Of a stretch of 64,000 bases of DNA, positions 54,001 through 61,082 are shown one piece after another (within the stretch, counting starts at the first letter, position 1; each line of letters begins with the position of its first letter). The notes beneath the pieces were generated by a model, which saw only the letters and a program-made list of their open reading frames with translations, did no database searches and was not told the DNA's origin. The translations under genes and the position numbers were made by a program. The DNA is from Mycetohabitans sp. B8 (GTDB lineage: Bacteria > Pseudomonadota > Gammaproteobacteria > Burkholderiales > Burkholderiaceae), in contig NZ_JAHLKR010000016.1 in the NCBI RefSeq assembly GCF_021991875.1, forward strand, positions 434,001 through 498,000. The letters run 5' to 3'.

Positions 54001-57000
54001 CATCCGAGTAGCCCCGCCAGTATTTGCCGAAAACCTTGCGGTTGCGCTACACCTTCGCTTTGCTGGCAGGTCGCATCAGCCTGCCGCGGCGGCAGCCAGT
54101 GACGCGTCTTGGCAAAGACATAGCCAGGCAGACTGATGCGTCGTGGTTCACCGAGACGCGGCAACTTGAGCCAGTCCAGTTCAACGCCTTGCCGCCAGTA
54201 ACTGGCCAGCGTTTGCAAATCGCAACGGGTCAACGCCAGGTCCACCTCGTCGCCGATCCCAGCCTGCAACGGATCGATCGCCATCGTGTCCGCATCGAGC
54301 AGCGTGATTTCATTCATCGACGCACGATCGAGTGCGTCGAGCTGCTGTTGTAACGATACGATGCTGTCAACCACGCAAGTCCAGCGGCATGCCATCGCAG
54401 TGCGACCCACTTGCAATGTATAAGCGATGTCAGCCAAGCACAGATTAGGCCGTTGGGCAATATAATGGCTTAGCCGCGCCGCCTGCTCCGTCAACCGCGC
54501 CGCATCCCATGCCGACAACAGGATCAACTGGGGCCCGACGCCATCCTGTATCGCACGCTGCGGTGCGATGTACTCCTCCACGACCAAGTGGGCATTGACG
54601 CCGCCGAAGCCGTAACTATTGATACTCGCCCGCCGCGGCAACTCAAGACCGTTCGCGTCCTTTGGTGCTGACCATGGGCGGCTGTCGGCCTGCAGCCGCA
54701 ATTGGCGCGGATCCAACGTGATCGCGGGATTCAGTTGTGCATATCCCGGGATCCCGGGTAATTGCCGCTGCGCCACAGCGTCGATCACTTTGAACAACGC
54801 CGCCATGCCAAAAGCCAGTTCACAATGACCGATCACTGGCTTCAATGTACTGATCGTCCAAGGAACATCGTGGTCGTCGTCGCTCAATTCCGCTCGGGCT
54901 GCCTGAATCGCGGCGATCTCTATTGCATCGCCGAGCAACGAGCCGACGCCGTGCGCTTCCACGTAACTGACGCTGTTCGGCTCCACGTTGGCCCTGCGGT
55001 AGGCGGCAACGATCGCCGCTGTCATACTGTCTTGATTGGGCGCGGTCAGCGAAGCCCCTCTACCGCCGTGGCAAACGCCGCTACCCTTGAGCTTCAAATA
55101 GATGCGATCGCCGTCCCGCTCAGCGTCCGCCAGTGGCTTGAGCACCAGTACACCAACGCCTTCGGAACGCACATAGCCATCGGCCCCCGCTTGGAATGAG
55201 CGCGTTTGACCGTGCACGCTGAGGAAATCCATCAACCGATACCCTGCCGTTTCGTCAGGCGACAACAATAGGTTGACTGCGCCGATCAGCGCTTGTTGAC
55301 ACTCGCCGGCCTTGATCGCCTGCATCGCTCGATGTAACGCCACCAATGCCGATGAACAGGCCGTGTTGCAATATTCGCTCGGTCCGCGTAGATCCAGGAT
55401 GTAAGAAAGCCGGTTCGCATACATGCACGCCGACGAAGACGTCAGCAGGAACGGGCTATCTTTGGGCATTTCAACGACTGCGCGATATTCACTCGGTGCG
55501 GCAGCAATAAATACACCGGTGGGGCTACGGGCTAGCTGCGCTGCTGGAATGCCGGCATCTTCAAGCGCCAGCCAAGCATGTTGTAATAGCAACCGCTGCT
55601 GGGGGTCCATCAGCGCCGCTTCCGCCGCCGACACGCCAAAAAATGAGTGATCAAAGCAATCGATATCGTCGATATAGCCGCCTGGGGACCCCGCATTGGC
55701 GCGCCCGGCCGGCGCCTCACGTATCTGACTGACACCGCTGCGTAGCGCCGCCCAAAAATCTTCCAGTTCCCCACCGGGGAAACAACCGCTGATGCCGATG
55801 ATCGCAAAATCATCGTGGTCTTCAGTTGACGTGAATGGCCGTTTTTGCGGTGACGTGTGGGTGGATTTGGGGGGGAGTACGTTGCTGCCACTCGATGACG
55901 GCGCCTGCCCTTCCAAACGTTCTTTGAGTGCCGCAACTATCTTGTCGATGCTGTTATGGCGAAAGAAAAATGTTGACTCCAGCGTGAGTCCAAACATCGG
56001 TCCCAGTTGCTCACCCAGCGCGAGAAGATCAGCTGAATCGAGTCCCAACTCCATCAAGCTGTGGTGCGGCGACAGCCGGCTGTCTTCCGATTGGCCCAAG
56101 CATCGATTGACTCCGTGACGCACGGCGTCATCGATTGATACCGTCGACAACGCCACCGGCGCTGTGGTCAGCTGCAATTCTTGACGCTGGCGGCTGGCCA
56201 GATCGTAATGCACCAGCACGCCGTAACCCGAGTTGTCATGATCAGCCGGACGATAACCTGCCACCAGCCGCTCGATCCGTGCGCCGTGAAGCTCATGAAA
56301 ACGCAGTACTGGGTCCAGCAGGATTCCCCGCTCGTCACGACTGTGGATATAGTCACTCAAAGGAATTTGCCGATGCTTCGGATAGTCCTTGCAACGGGTC
56401 ACACCCACCACAGTATCAACACCGTTGAGCACAGTGCAGTATTGCAGCATGAACTCCAGCAACTGATCGCCGTATCCGCTGTACTGATGGGCTGGCAAGA
56501 TGTTCAGGCTCTGGATCTGGACTATGTTGCCTTCGGTATGATAAAGCTGATCGACGGTCGCGAAATTGACCCCGAAAAGACCCTCAATTTTCGTGATCCG
56601 CTGTGAATAAATCACGCCGACCACCTCGCCATCGAGTTCCAGCGCTAACTGTCCAGCTGACCACTGACTCAGCCGGCGACGCAGGATCGGCTCGTCAACC
56701 CTTGCGCCTTCCGGCCAACAAGCCTTTTCCAGCATCAACAGTGCAGGCAGGTCATCGAGGGTCGCATAGCGGATACGATATTCTCTGGCCTGGTAGCAAC
56801 CCAGGGTCGCGTCGCAGTCGGCCTGATCCCGAGGCAACTTGTGCAACATTCCCGGTTTCGCAAACAACCCAGCACCGGCCAACGCCATCAAGTAATGGAC
56901 CGCTTCAACTCCGTAATGATAAGCAAAGCGATCAGCCAGGGCGCCACCAGGGCGCCAGTGTCTTTCACTAAGGACTACCAAATGGCTGCCAGCTAAAGCA

Positions 57001-58172
57001 GCCAGGCAATCAAAATATGCTTGCAGGCTACCCATCACACTGGCGCCATCCGCCACCAAGCCGTTGGAGCGGATGTAATAGCGTTGTAGCGCCAGTTGCG
57101 ATTGCGGCACCGGCGTCGTCCCCGGTTCTTTGAGATTTTGCTGGCCGACACCTAGCCACAGCACCCGCTCGCTCGCCCCGACTCCAGCGTCTTCAAGGCG
57201 TCGTCGAAGTGCCGCCAGATCGCCCCACACTACGTCATCCAGCACTAGCAGCCGTAGTGGCAAGCTATCCAGCATCTTGCCTCGGGCAGTATGTTGGCGA
57301 ATCCATTGCCACACGTCATCCAGTGAACCGTTGGGACGGCGACCGAATTCAACGATCCAGTCTGGCTGCTCGGCCAACGGCTGAGCATCAAAGATCGTGC
57401 CTAACAACTGTTCAAGGGCTGGCTGGTCGCCGCGCCAGATCTGCCGCTCACCCGCCTCCTTGAGCCACCGCGATGCTGTAGTCCATCGCTCTCCCTTTCC
57501 AAACAATACATCATCGAGAGTCGACGGTAGGCTGGCGTAGTCAACCAGGAACGACTCGCTCAACAACTGAGACAATAGCGCTCGCCGCATTGGGTTAAGC
57601 GTCCATTCCTGCTCATCACTGCGTTGAATCCACTGTCGGGCAAGCAGGAAATCTGTTAGCTGATGCACCCACTTCGGGCTCATTCGGCCACTGTCGACAC
57701 GTCGTGGATTCACCCTTCCGGTGCCGTGGTCGATCGCATCGCTCAACGTCATCTGGCGCAATATCACCAACGCCAACAAATCGTCGAGGCTGCGAACCAG
57801 TGCAGGGCAATGCACATTCCAGTCCAACGCTGACAGCGACAACCAGCACGACAGCTGCGACAAGTCTGCTTTGATGGGCTCACGCTCGGGCGCTAGCCAC
57901 GCAAAAAGTTCGTCGATCCGATCCGGCAAGGCTTGGGCAGCACTCGCCGGACTGCGTAAAAAATACTCATCATCGTTTGACTGGCTCAGCCAGCCAAACG
58001 CCTTCAGTCCATCAAACGCAACCCGTAATGGGCCGACATTGACGGACGCCGTTGGGGAAAACTGTTCAAGCTCAAACGGCTGGCCAATCTCACGACGGGA
58101 GATCAGCCGACGACTTTCGAGACTAAGAACGATAGAAAGAAAAAACAGATGATCGGTAAAAGTGACCACCAT
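51090..58172 (-). CDS. rhiA: Loading and oxazole-forming protein RhiA: MT-like region, GNAT, ACP, KS, carrier, two heterocyclization domains
   Basis: 2360 residues from the ATG at 58172 (TTG one codon upstream is a less likely start; GGAAAT precedes). Residues 1-430 resemble a decayed methyltransferase or adapter region of GNAT loading modules: the SAM-binding loop position reads IVEFGRRPNG instead of LEIGAGTGG. A GNAT-family domain at 460-660 fits starter loading, in this family decarboxylation of a malonyl unit to acetyl. ACP 680-745 has GLDSADL. The KS at 787-1204 has TACSSA, but HGTGT reads HGVGS and KSNIGH reads KPVIGH. A carrier domain at 1370-1450 has GLNSL. Condensation-family domains HC1 (1470-1880) and HC2 (1935-2355) both keep the heterocyclization motif DxxxxDxxS (DELVVDATS and DLLIADLPS). 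There is no A domain; the serine A-PCP is the first part of RhiB. Rhizoxin needs one acetyl and one serine here, so this KS should transfer without elongation. It is the first gene behind the promoter at 58210-58238. Confidence 0.93.
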   Translation of the reverse strand: MVVTFTDHLFFLSIVLSLESRRLISRREIGQPFELEQFSPTASVNVGPLRVAFDGLKAFGWLSQSNDDEYFLRSPASAAQALPDRIDELFAWLAPEREPIKADLSQLSCWLSLSALDWNVHCPALVRSLDDLLALVILRQMTLSDAIDHGTGRVNPRRVDSGRMSPKWVHQLTDFLLARQWIQRSDEQEWTLNPMRRALLSQLLSESFLVDYASLPSTLDDVLFGKGERWTTASRWLKEAGERQIWRGDQPALEQLLGTIFDAQPLAEQPDWIVEFGRRPNGSLDDVWQWIRQHTARGKMLDSLPLRLLVLDDVVWGDLAALRRRLEDAGVGASERVLWLGVGQQNLKEPGTTPVPQSQLALQRYYIRSNGLVADGASVMGSLQAYFDCLAALAGSHLVVLSERHWRPGGALADRFAYHYGVEAVHYLMALAGAGLFAKPGMLHKLPRDQADCDATLGCYQAREYRIRYATLDDLPALLMLEKACWPEGARVDEPILRRRLSQWSAGQLALELDGEVVGVIYSQRITKIEGLFGVNFATVDQLYHTEGNIVQIQSLNILPAHQYSGYGDQLLEFMLQYCTVLNGVDTVVGVTRCKDYPKHRQIPLSDYIHSRDERGILLDPVLRFHELHGARIERLVAGYRPADHDNSGYGVLVHYDLASRQRQELQLTTAPVALSTVSIDDAVRHGVNRCLGQSEDSRLSPHHSLMELGLDSADLLALGEQLGPMFGLTLESTFFFRHNSIDKIVAALKERLEGQAPSSSGSNVLPPKSTHTSPQKRPFTSTEDHDDFAIIGISGCFPGGELEDFWAALRSGVSQIREAPAGRANAGSPGGYIDDIDCFDHSFFGVSAAEAALMDPQQRLLLQHAWLALEDAGIPAAQLARSPTGVFIAAAPSEYRAVVEMPKDSPFLLTSSSACMYANRLSYILDLRGPSEYCNTACSSALVALHRAMQAIKAGECQQALIGAVNLLLSPDETAGYRLMDFLSVHGQTRSFQAGADGYVRSEGVGVLVLKPLADAERDGDRIYLKLKGSGVCHGGRGASLTAPNQDSMTAAIVAAYRRANVEPNSVSYVEAHGVGSLLGDAIEIAAIQAARAELSDDDHDVPWTISTLKPVIGHCELAFGMAALFKVIDAVAQRQLPGIPGYAQLNPAITLDPRQLRLQADSRPWSAPKDANGLELPRRASINSYGFGGVNAHLVVEEYIAPQRAIQDGVGPQLILLSAWDAARLTEQAARLSHYIAQRPNLCLADIAYTLQVGRTAMACRWTCVVDSIVSLQQQLDALDRASMNEITLLDADTMAIDPLQAGIGDEVDLALTRCDLQTLASYWRQGVELDWLKLPRLGEPRRISLPGYVFAKTRHWLPPRQADATCQQSEGVAQPQGFRQILAGLLGCELTALDGCESRSLASLGLNSLAAVGLKAKLEQQLQLSVSLAQLSPYLSLGEVETRLAPLVGQGDNHSIPRLQMAPNDQWQPFALNDIQQSFLSGRKLLAETERVGCHIYLEFDWPDLEVYRLNQAWNRLMSRHEMLRVKLLDDGRQQIGESASYRIKARDLRRINTAGRELALAAIRASMSHNVYLPGQEPLFEIRVSLLDQQHSRVHLSIDELVVDATSLDLLLQQWLMLYRDPTAQLPDHGLSFRDYQLSLEAFKQSPCYQRDLQYWVDKLAQMPPGLCLPKAQRPAGRQRRRLASMLEPSRWLRLKQQSDALQISATALLLTLFGLILRQANAGKAFSLISTFYNRVPLHPAVDRVVGPFISTHFFAFVDTGEDTLAELAQRVQRQLLEDIDHMSVSGVTALRETRRRCGKQLHFSGGEVVFTSMLNNPVIGGADSFGDAQHYCVTQTPQINLDHQLREREGALSFSWDVAIDCYPDGMIDQLFSDYCHLLHKLADGDADWQALKTGELVERLTVVEQPLPISTAEHTGPFMLAPGEPPKTPFALTDQQQAYAFSRSLYPKQSSSHLYMAVAIEDLEISRLEQAWRQLMAHHPMLRARILPSGTQQFMEAAPPLQLELSEQGVDVVQVADEMLGRVTALGAWPYAELRVSPLGGRRSLVHLAIDLLIADLPSRDLLIRQLLDLYHGCPPAPLSINFGDYIAALGQYRRSPAAQNAAAYWQEKFRLLPQGPLVNDKDAHGRYLGYEHRLDCWPALRHRITQAGISADALLISAYAWSIAAHSSKQAFTLVAPGWHRPAVHPEINALVGDFTNLSWIDFNDEPMTFIERVRRSNRIFSEDQRHGAISGLQALRKVATDKQRPRKLNFPVVFTRLNPQGPLDLPAGTTLVKSASRTHGVALDNLSIEHQDALLIHWDLAADCLAPAQVDAMFTDYCRLLEALADDDSLWTVQEPQLAATLAAGEHPVIS

Positions 58173-58209
58173 CAAATATTTCCATAGTAATGATTCATTT
58201 ATTAGCTAA

Positions 58210-58238
58210 AACATAGCCTAAAAGCCATGTTGTTTCAA
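58210..58238 (-). promoter_or_regulatory. Candidate sigma-70 promoter of the rhiA-rhiE operon
   Basis: Read on the minus strand, TTGAAA (58233-58238) is followed after exactly 17 bp by TATGTT (58210-58215). These match the -35 and -10 consensus at 5/6 and 4/6 positions. The start of transcription would be near 58203, about 30 nt before the rhiA ATG. This is the best-placed match in the gap. It also lies inside the 3' end of a gene fragment, so experimental mapping would be needed to be certain. Confidence 0.6.
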
Positions 58239-58418
58239 TGGTTTTTGAAACAACAACGATATACCGTTGGCATGCTCAAAATCATGCAGCGCGCGAATAA
58301 TCTGTCGGTTAAAGAAAGGTTCAGCGAAGTTCGACAAAATATTTGCTTTATGACAATAAATAGTGTAGGACCCTAATTCGCCTTCGAAGCCATAAGCGCT
58401 GCGTATGCGTGGTACTGA
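58218..58418 (-). pseudogene. Open frame without a start codon, probable gene fragment upstream of rhiA
   Basis: On the minus strand a 66-codon frame stays open between an in-frame TAG (58419-58421) and its own stop TAG (58218-58220), with no ATG or GTG start. The peptide has a protein-like composition, with segments such as SAYGFEGELGSYTIYCHK and FFNRQIIRALHDFEHANG near its end. I do not recognise the family. It reads like the C-terminal stub of a gene whose front was lost, possibly when the cluster inserted or rearranged. Its last ~12 codons overlap the proposed rhiA promoter and inverted repeat. It could also be a chance open frame. Confidence 0.35.
58229..58254. promoter_or_regulatory. 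Perfect inverted repeat overlapping the rhiA -35 box (candidate operator)
   Basis: The arms GTTGTTTCAA (58229-58238) and TTGAAACAAC (58245-58254) are exact reverse complements separated by 6 bp (TGGTTT). The left arm contains the -35 hexamer of the proposed rhiA promoter. A dyad in this position is typical of a repressor or activator site. It could instead fold as a hairpin, but it lies upstream of the expected transcript start. No regulator gene is in the window. Confidence 0.55.
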
Positions 58419-58420
58419 CT

Positions 58421-58888
58421 ATGTCTGCAAAATCAAGCAACAACACCCGATTCCAGCAGTGCGTGGACTCGCTCCTCATCGTTGACTACGATTTCTCGTA
58501 GGTTGCACCATCGCATGTCGGCAACGCTCGCCCTAGCGCTTTACATAGACATCGTCACGGTTGTGCGACATGCACTGATATCGTGTCGCAACAATAACCA
58601 CATCGATATACTTAGATACCCCGATACGGTTTGCGCACAGATAGCGCGACACTGCGACACGCATGGGCAATCGTGTGCATCGCAAAAGGCTGCTGTTTTT
58701 TTGAACACATCGCGCGCTGCGTGGAGTGAGTGTCGAGCGCGAACTGACGAGACACCGACGCTCAACGTGTAGGCAAGCGATGGTTTGCAGCGACGAATGT
58801 ACACAAAGCCTCTAAATTGTGCAGGACCGCAAAATGCGTTTTGGCTAGAATATTTCTTCTCTGCACCCCCACATCCTAGGACAAACAC
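58421..58888. other. Divergent intergenic region before rhiG
   Basis: About 470 bp with no supportable gene. It contains a short perfect hairpin (CTACGA/TCGTAG, 58486-58501), a cluster of GCGACA/TGTCGC hexamers (58565-58659), and near the end AGG about 10 bases before the rhiG ATG. TAGAAT at 58846-58851 could be a rhiG -10 box, but no good -35 lies 16-18 bp upstream. An antisense frame crosses from here into rhiG and is not convincing as a gene. Confidence 0.5.
58565..58659. repeat. Cluster of four GCGACA/TGTCGC hexamers upstream of rhiG
   Basis: GCGACA occurs at 58565-58570, 58646-58651 and 58654-58659, and its reverse complement TGTCGC at 58584-58589. The first and inverted copies belong to a longer imperfect dyad (TTGTGCGACA at 58561-58570 and TGTCGCAACAA at 58584-58594). 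The two right-hand copies are 8 bp apart as direct repeats. They may be binding sites controlling rhiG; this is inference from pattern and position only. Confidence 0.35.
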
Positions 58889-60886
58889 ATGCCGTACCTC
58901 TGCAAAGGGCAAAAAACTTCCGTTGTTTTTATGTTTCCAGGCCAAGGCTGCCAGTTCTACCAGATGGGACGGGAGCTCTATCAAAACAATTCGGTGTTCC
59001 ACCGCTGGATGAACGAAGTCGATGAGCTCATTCGCGCGGAGCTTGGGCATTCGTTAATTGCCGGAATTTACGATGCCAATAACGCACGTTCTAAGACGTT
59101 CGATGATATTCGCATTAGCCATCCAGCCATCTTCATGGTGGAGTATGCACTTGGCAAAACGCTGATCGAGCAGCAGATCAAGCCCGACTATCTACTCGGC
59201 ACCAGTCTCGGAGAACTTGCCGCCGCCGCTCTTGCAGAGGCGCTGCCACTGTCCGACGCCATTCGTTTTGTGACCCACCAGGGTCAGCTATTTCACCGTC
59301 GTCAGTCTCCGGCCACTGAAGGTGCGATGCTGGCGATTCTCTGCGATGAATCGCTCTACCAGCAAACGCCTCTACTCCATGATCATTGTGATATTGCGGC
59401 CTATAACGCTAAATCGCTGATCGTCATCGCCGGCCAATCCGCCCGGATTGCAGACGCTGAACGCTACCTCAGCAGTCAAGATATCGTGTTCCAACGCCTG
59501 CCAGTCAAACAGGCTTTTCACTCCCGCCATATCGATTTCCTTAAACCGGAGGTCGATGTGTTAGCTAGTGAACTGCGCTTACGGCCCACGCAGATCCCGG
59601 TGATCTCCTGCCACAATACCGAGACCTTAAATCAGCTCACGACTGATCACTTTTGGCGGACCCTCCGCGAACCGATTCGCTTTTCTCAAACACTGACGCG
59701 GATCGAGCGGGAAGCCGCCGAGCGTGGTGAGTCAATGATCTACTTGGATCTCGGCCCCAGCGGCACGCTAGCCAACCTCATCAAACAAAATATCCGTGAC
59801 CGTCAGGTGCCGCAGACTTTCGCTGTGCTCAGCCCGTTCGGCCGTGACCTCGAAAAATTTGATGAAACACTGGCGCTCGGAAGGACGCTACAACCGCTAC
59901 CAGCAAGTGCGACCGCACCAACACAACAAACGCCCCAGCAAGTACAGCCATTTGCGCGGCCAGCATCGCAGCAAGTTCAGCAGCCAGTCCACGTGGCGCA
60001 GCAGCCGTCAACGCGGCCAGCGAATGGCCCGAAACGCGTCTACGTCTTTCCTGGCCAGGGATCGCAACGCGTCGGCATGGGAACGGAACTGTTTGAGCAG
60101 TTTCCTGATCATGTTGCGCAGGCCGATGAAATCCTTGGCTATTCGTTAAAAACGCTTTGCTTGGAAGATCCAGCTCGCCAGTTGTCCCACACCCAATATA
60201 CTCAGCCAGCGCTCTACACCGTCAGTGCCCTAGCCTTCCTAAGCAAGCAGCAACAAAATCCTTATCAACCAGATTACCTTGCCGGCCATAGCCTAGGCGA
60301 ATACTGCGCACTCTTTGCGGCTGGAGCCTTCTCGTTCGAAACTGGCTTGAAACTGGTCAAGAAACGTGGCGAATTAATGGCGCGCGCCACCGGCGGGAGC
60401 ATGGCTGCGGTCATCGGTCCCTCCCCAACAGAAATCAATTCGCTACTATCTCAGCATGGCTTGAATGCTCTGGATGTGGCCAACTACAACTCACCGACCC
60501 AAGTCGTCCTTGCTGGCCCCGTTGAAGCCCTTAGCCAAGCCAAAGAGATCTTCCAGGAGCTGAAAATCACGGTTATTCCCCTGTCAGTCAGCGCTCCGTT
60601 TCATTCCCGTTATATGCAGGGCGCGATGGAGGAGTTTAGCGAATATCTGAAGCAGTTTAGTTATTCGCCGCTGCAAATACCCGTGATATCCAATATTCAT
60701 GCTGCTCCCTACCGGGATAGCGAACTGATCGATAACCTCACCCGGCAGATCTGCGGATCCGTGCGGTGGGTAGAGACCGTTCAGTATTTGATTCGCCAAG
60801 GGGAGTGTGAGTTCGAAGAACTTGGACCAGGGAATGTGTTGACTAAATTAATCAACAGTATCCGCGCCACGTCAACTCCTGTTTGA
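58889..60886 (+). CDS. rhiG: Trans-acting tandem acyltransferase (RhiG)
   Basis: 665 residues with two malonyl-CoA:ACP transacylase-type domains. AT1 (about 12-330) has GQGCQFYQMG and nucleophile motif GTSLGE (Ser106), with the AFHSRH histidine segment. AT2 (about 383-660) has GQGSQRVGMG, GHSLGE (Ser468) and PFHSRY. A linker rich in Gln, Pro and Ala (about 340-378) joins them. All PKS modules here lack an AT, so this protein must load malonyl units onto their ACPs in trans. In tandem-AT proteins of trans-AT systems the second domain is generally the malonyl transferase, while the first is often an acyl hydrolase that clears stalled ACPs. That division is expected here because AT1 has the less canonical nucleophile motif. 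No PfaD-type enoyl reductase is fused. The gene is divergent from rhiA and so separately transcribed. AGG lies about 10 bases before the ATG. A terminator-like hairpin follows the stop. Confidence 0.95.
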   Translation: MPYLCKGQKTSVVFMFPGQGCQFYQMGRELYQNNSVFHRWMNEVDELIRAELGHSLIAGIYDANNARSKTFDDIRISHPAIFMVEYALGKTLIEQQIKPDYLLGTSLGELAAAALAEALPLSDAIRFVTHQGQLFHRRQSPATEGAMLAILCDESLYQQTPLLHDHCDIAAYNAKSLIVIAGQSARIADAERYLSSQDIVFQRLPVKQAFHSRHIDFLKPEVDVLASELRLRPTQIPVISCHNTETLNQLTTDHFWRTLREPIRFSQTLTRIEREAAERGESMIYLDLGPSGTLANLIKQNIRDRQVPQTFAVLSPFGRDLEKFDETLALGRTLQPLPASATAPTQQTPQQVQPFARPASQQVQQPVHVAQQPSTRPANGPKRVYVFPGQGSQRVGMGTELFEQFPDHVAQADEILGYSLKTLCLEDPARQLSHTQYTQPALYTVSALAFLSKQQQNPYQPDYLAGHSLGEYCALFAAGAFSFETGLKLVKKRGELMARATGGSMAAVIGPSPTEINSLLSQHGLNALDVANYNSPTQVVLAGPVEALSQAKEIFQELKITVIPLSVSAPFHSRYMQGAMEEFSEYLKQFSYSPLQIPVISNIHAAPYRDSELIDNLTRQICGSVRWVETVQYLIRQGECEFEELGPGNVLTKLINSIRATSTPV

Positions 60887-60891
60887 AAAAA

Positions 60892-60925
60892 GCCGCTGAT
60901 CATAGCTCACTGCTCTGATCGCGGC
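60892..60925 (+). terminator. Hairpin after rhiG, probable terminator
   Basis: GCCGC and GATCA (60892-60902, with one unpaired T) pair with TGATC and GCGGC (60916-60925) around a 13-nt loop. It starts 5 bp after the rhiG stop. A run of A precedes it and a CTCTTTTT stretch follows about 15 nt later, so it could act from either side. It is not a perfect rho-independent terminator because the T-tract is not adjacent. Confidence 0.55.
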
Positions 60926-60960
60926 ATTTCCTCACACTCTTTTTCCATATTGGAGAAGCA

Positions 60961-60998
60961 GTGATGGTGCGGCTCAATCATTCAAGCCGCTCCATCAC
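60961..60998. repeat. Strong hairpin between convergent rhiG and rhiI
   Basis: GTGATGG (60961-60967) and GCGGCT (60969-60974) pair with AGCCGC (60985-60990) and CCATCAC (60992-60998), giving a 13-bp stem with one T/T mismatch and a 10-nt loop. No T-tract follows on either strand. It may be a REP-like intergenic element or an mRNA 3'-end stabiliser. Confidence 0.6.
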
Positions 60999-61014
60999 AA
61001 GCATGGCGAATAAT

Positions 61015-61043
61015 GTGGGCTGAAATCTACAGGGCCAGCCCAC
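61015..61043 (-). terminator. Hairpin downstream of rhiI, possible terminator
   Basis: An exact 8-bp stem, GTGGGCTG (61015-61022) with CAGCCCAC (61036-61043), and a 13-nt loop, about 40 bp beyond the rhiI stop. No T-tract follows in the rhiI direction, so termination is uncertain. Together with the neighbouring hairpins it insulates the convergent genes. Confidence 0.4.
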
Positions 61044-61082
61044 CTCCGACGCCGCGAAAACTGTCCAATCCAAAATAAAAAA

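Noticed and set aside
2359-58172. Many long frames on the plus strand opposite the PKS genes
   Set aside because: They are GC-driven shadows of the giant genes, without start context, domains or consistent codon use.
58173-58175. TTG start for rhiA
   Set aside because: The next codon is ATG and shares the same upstream GGAAAT; TTG is the weaker choice.
58846-58851. TAGAAT as the rhiG -10 box
   Set aside because: No acceptable -35 hexamer at 16-18 bp upstream. Mentioned only in the intergenic entry.
58541-59050. 169-codon minus-strand frame across the rhiG start
   Set aside because: It is antisense to the first ~160 bp of rhiG, has no ribosome site or recognisable domain, and has a composition typical of a shadow frame.
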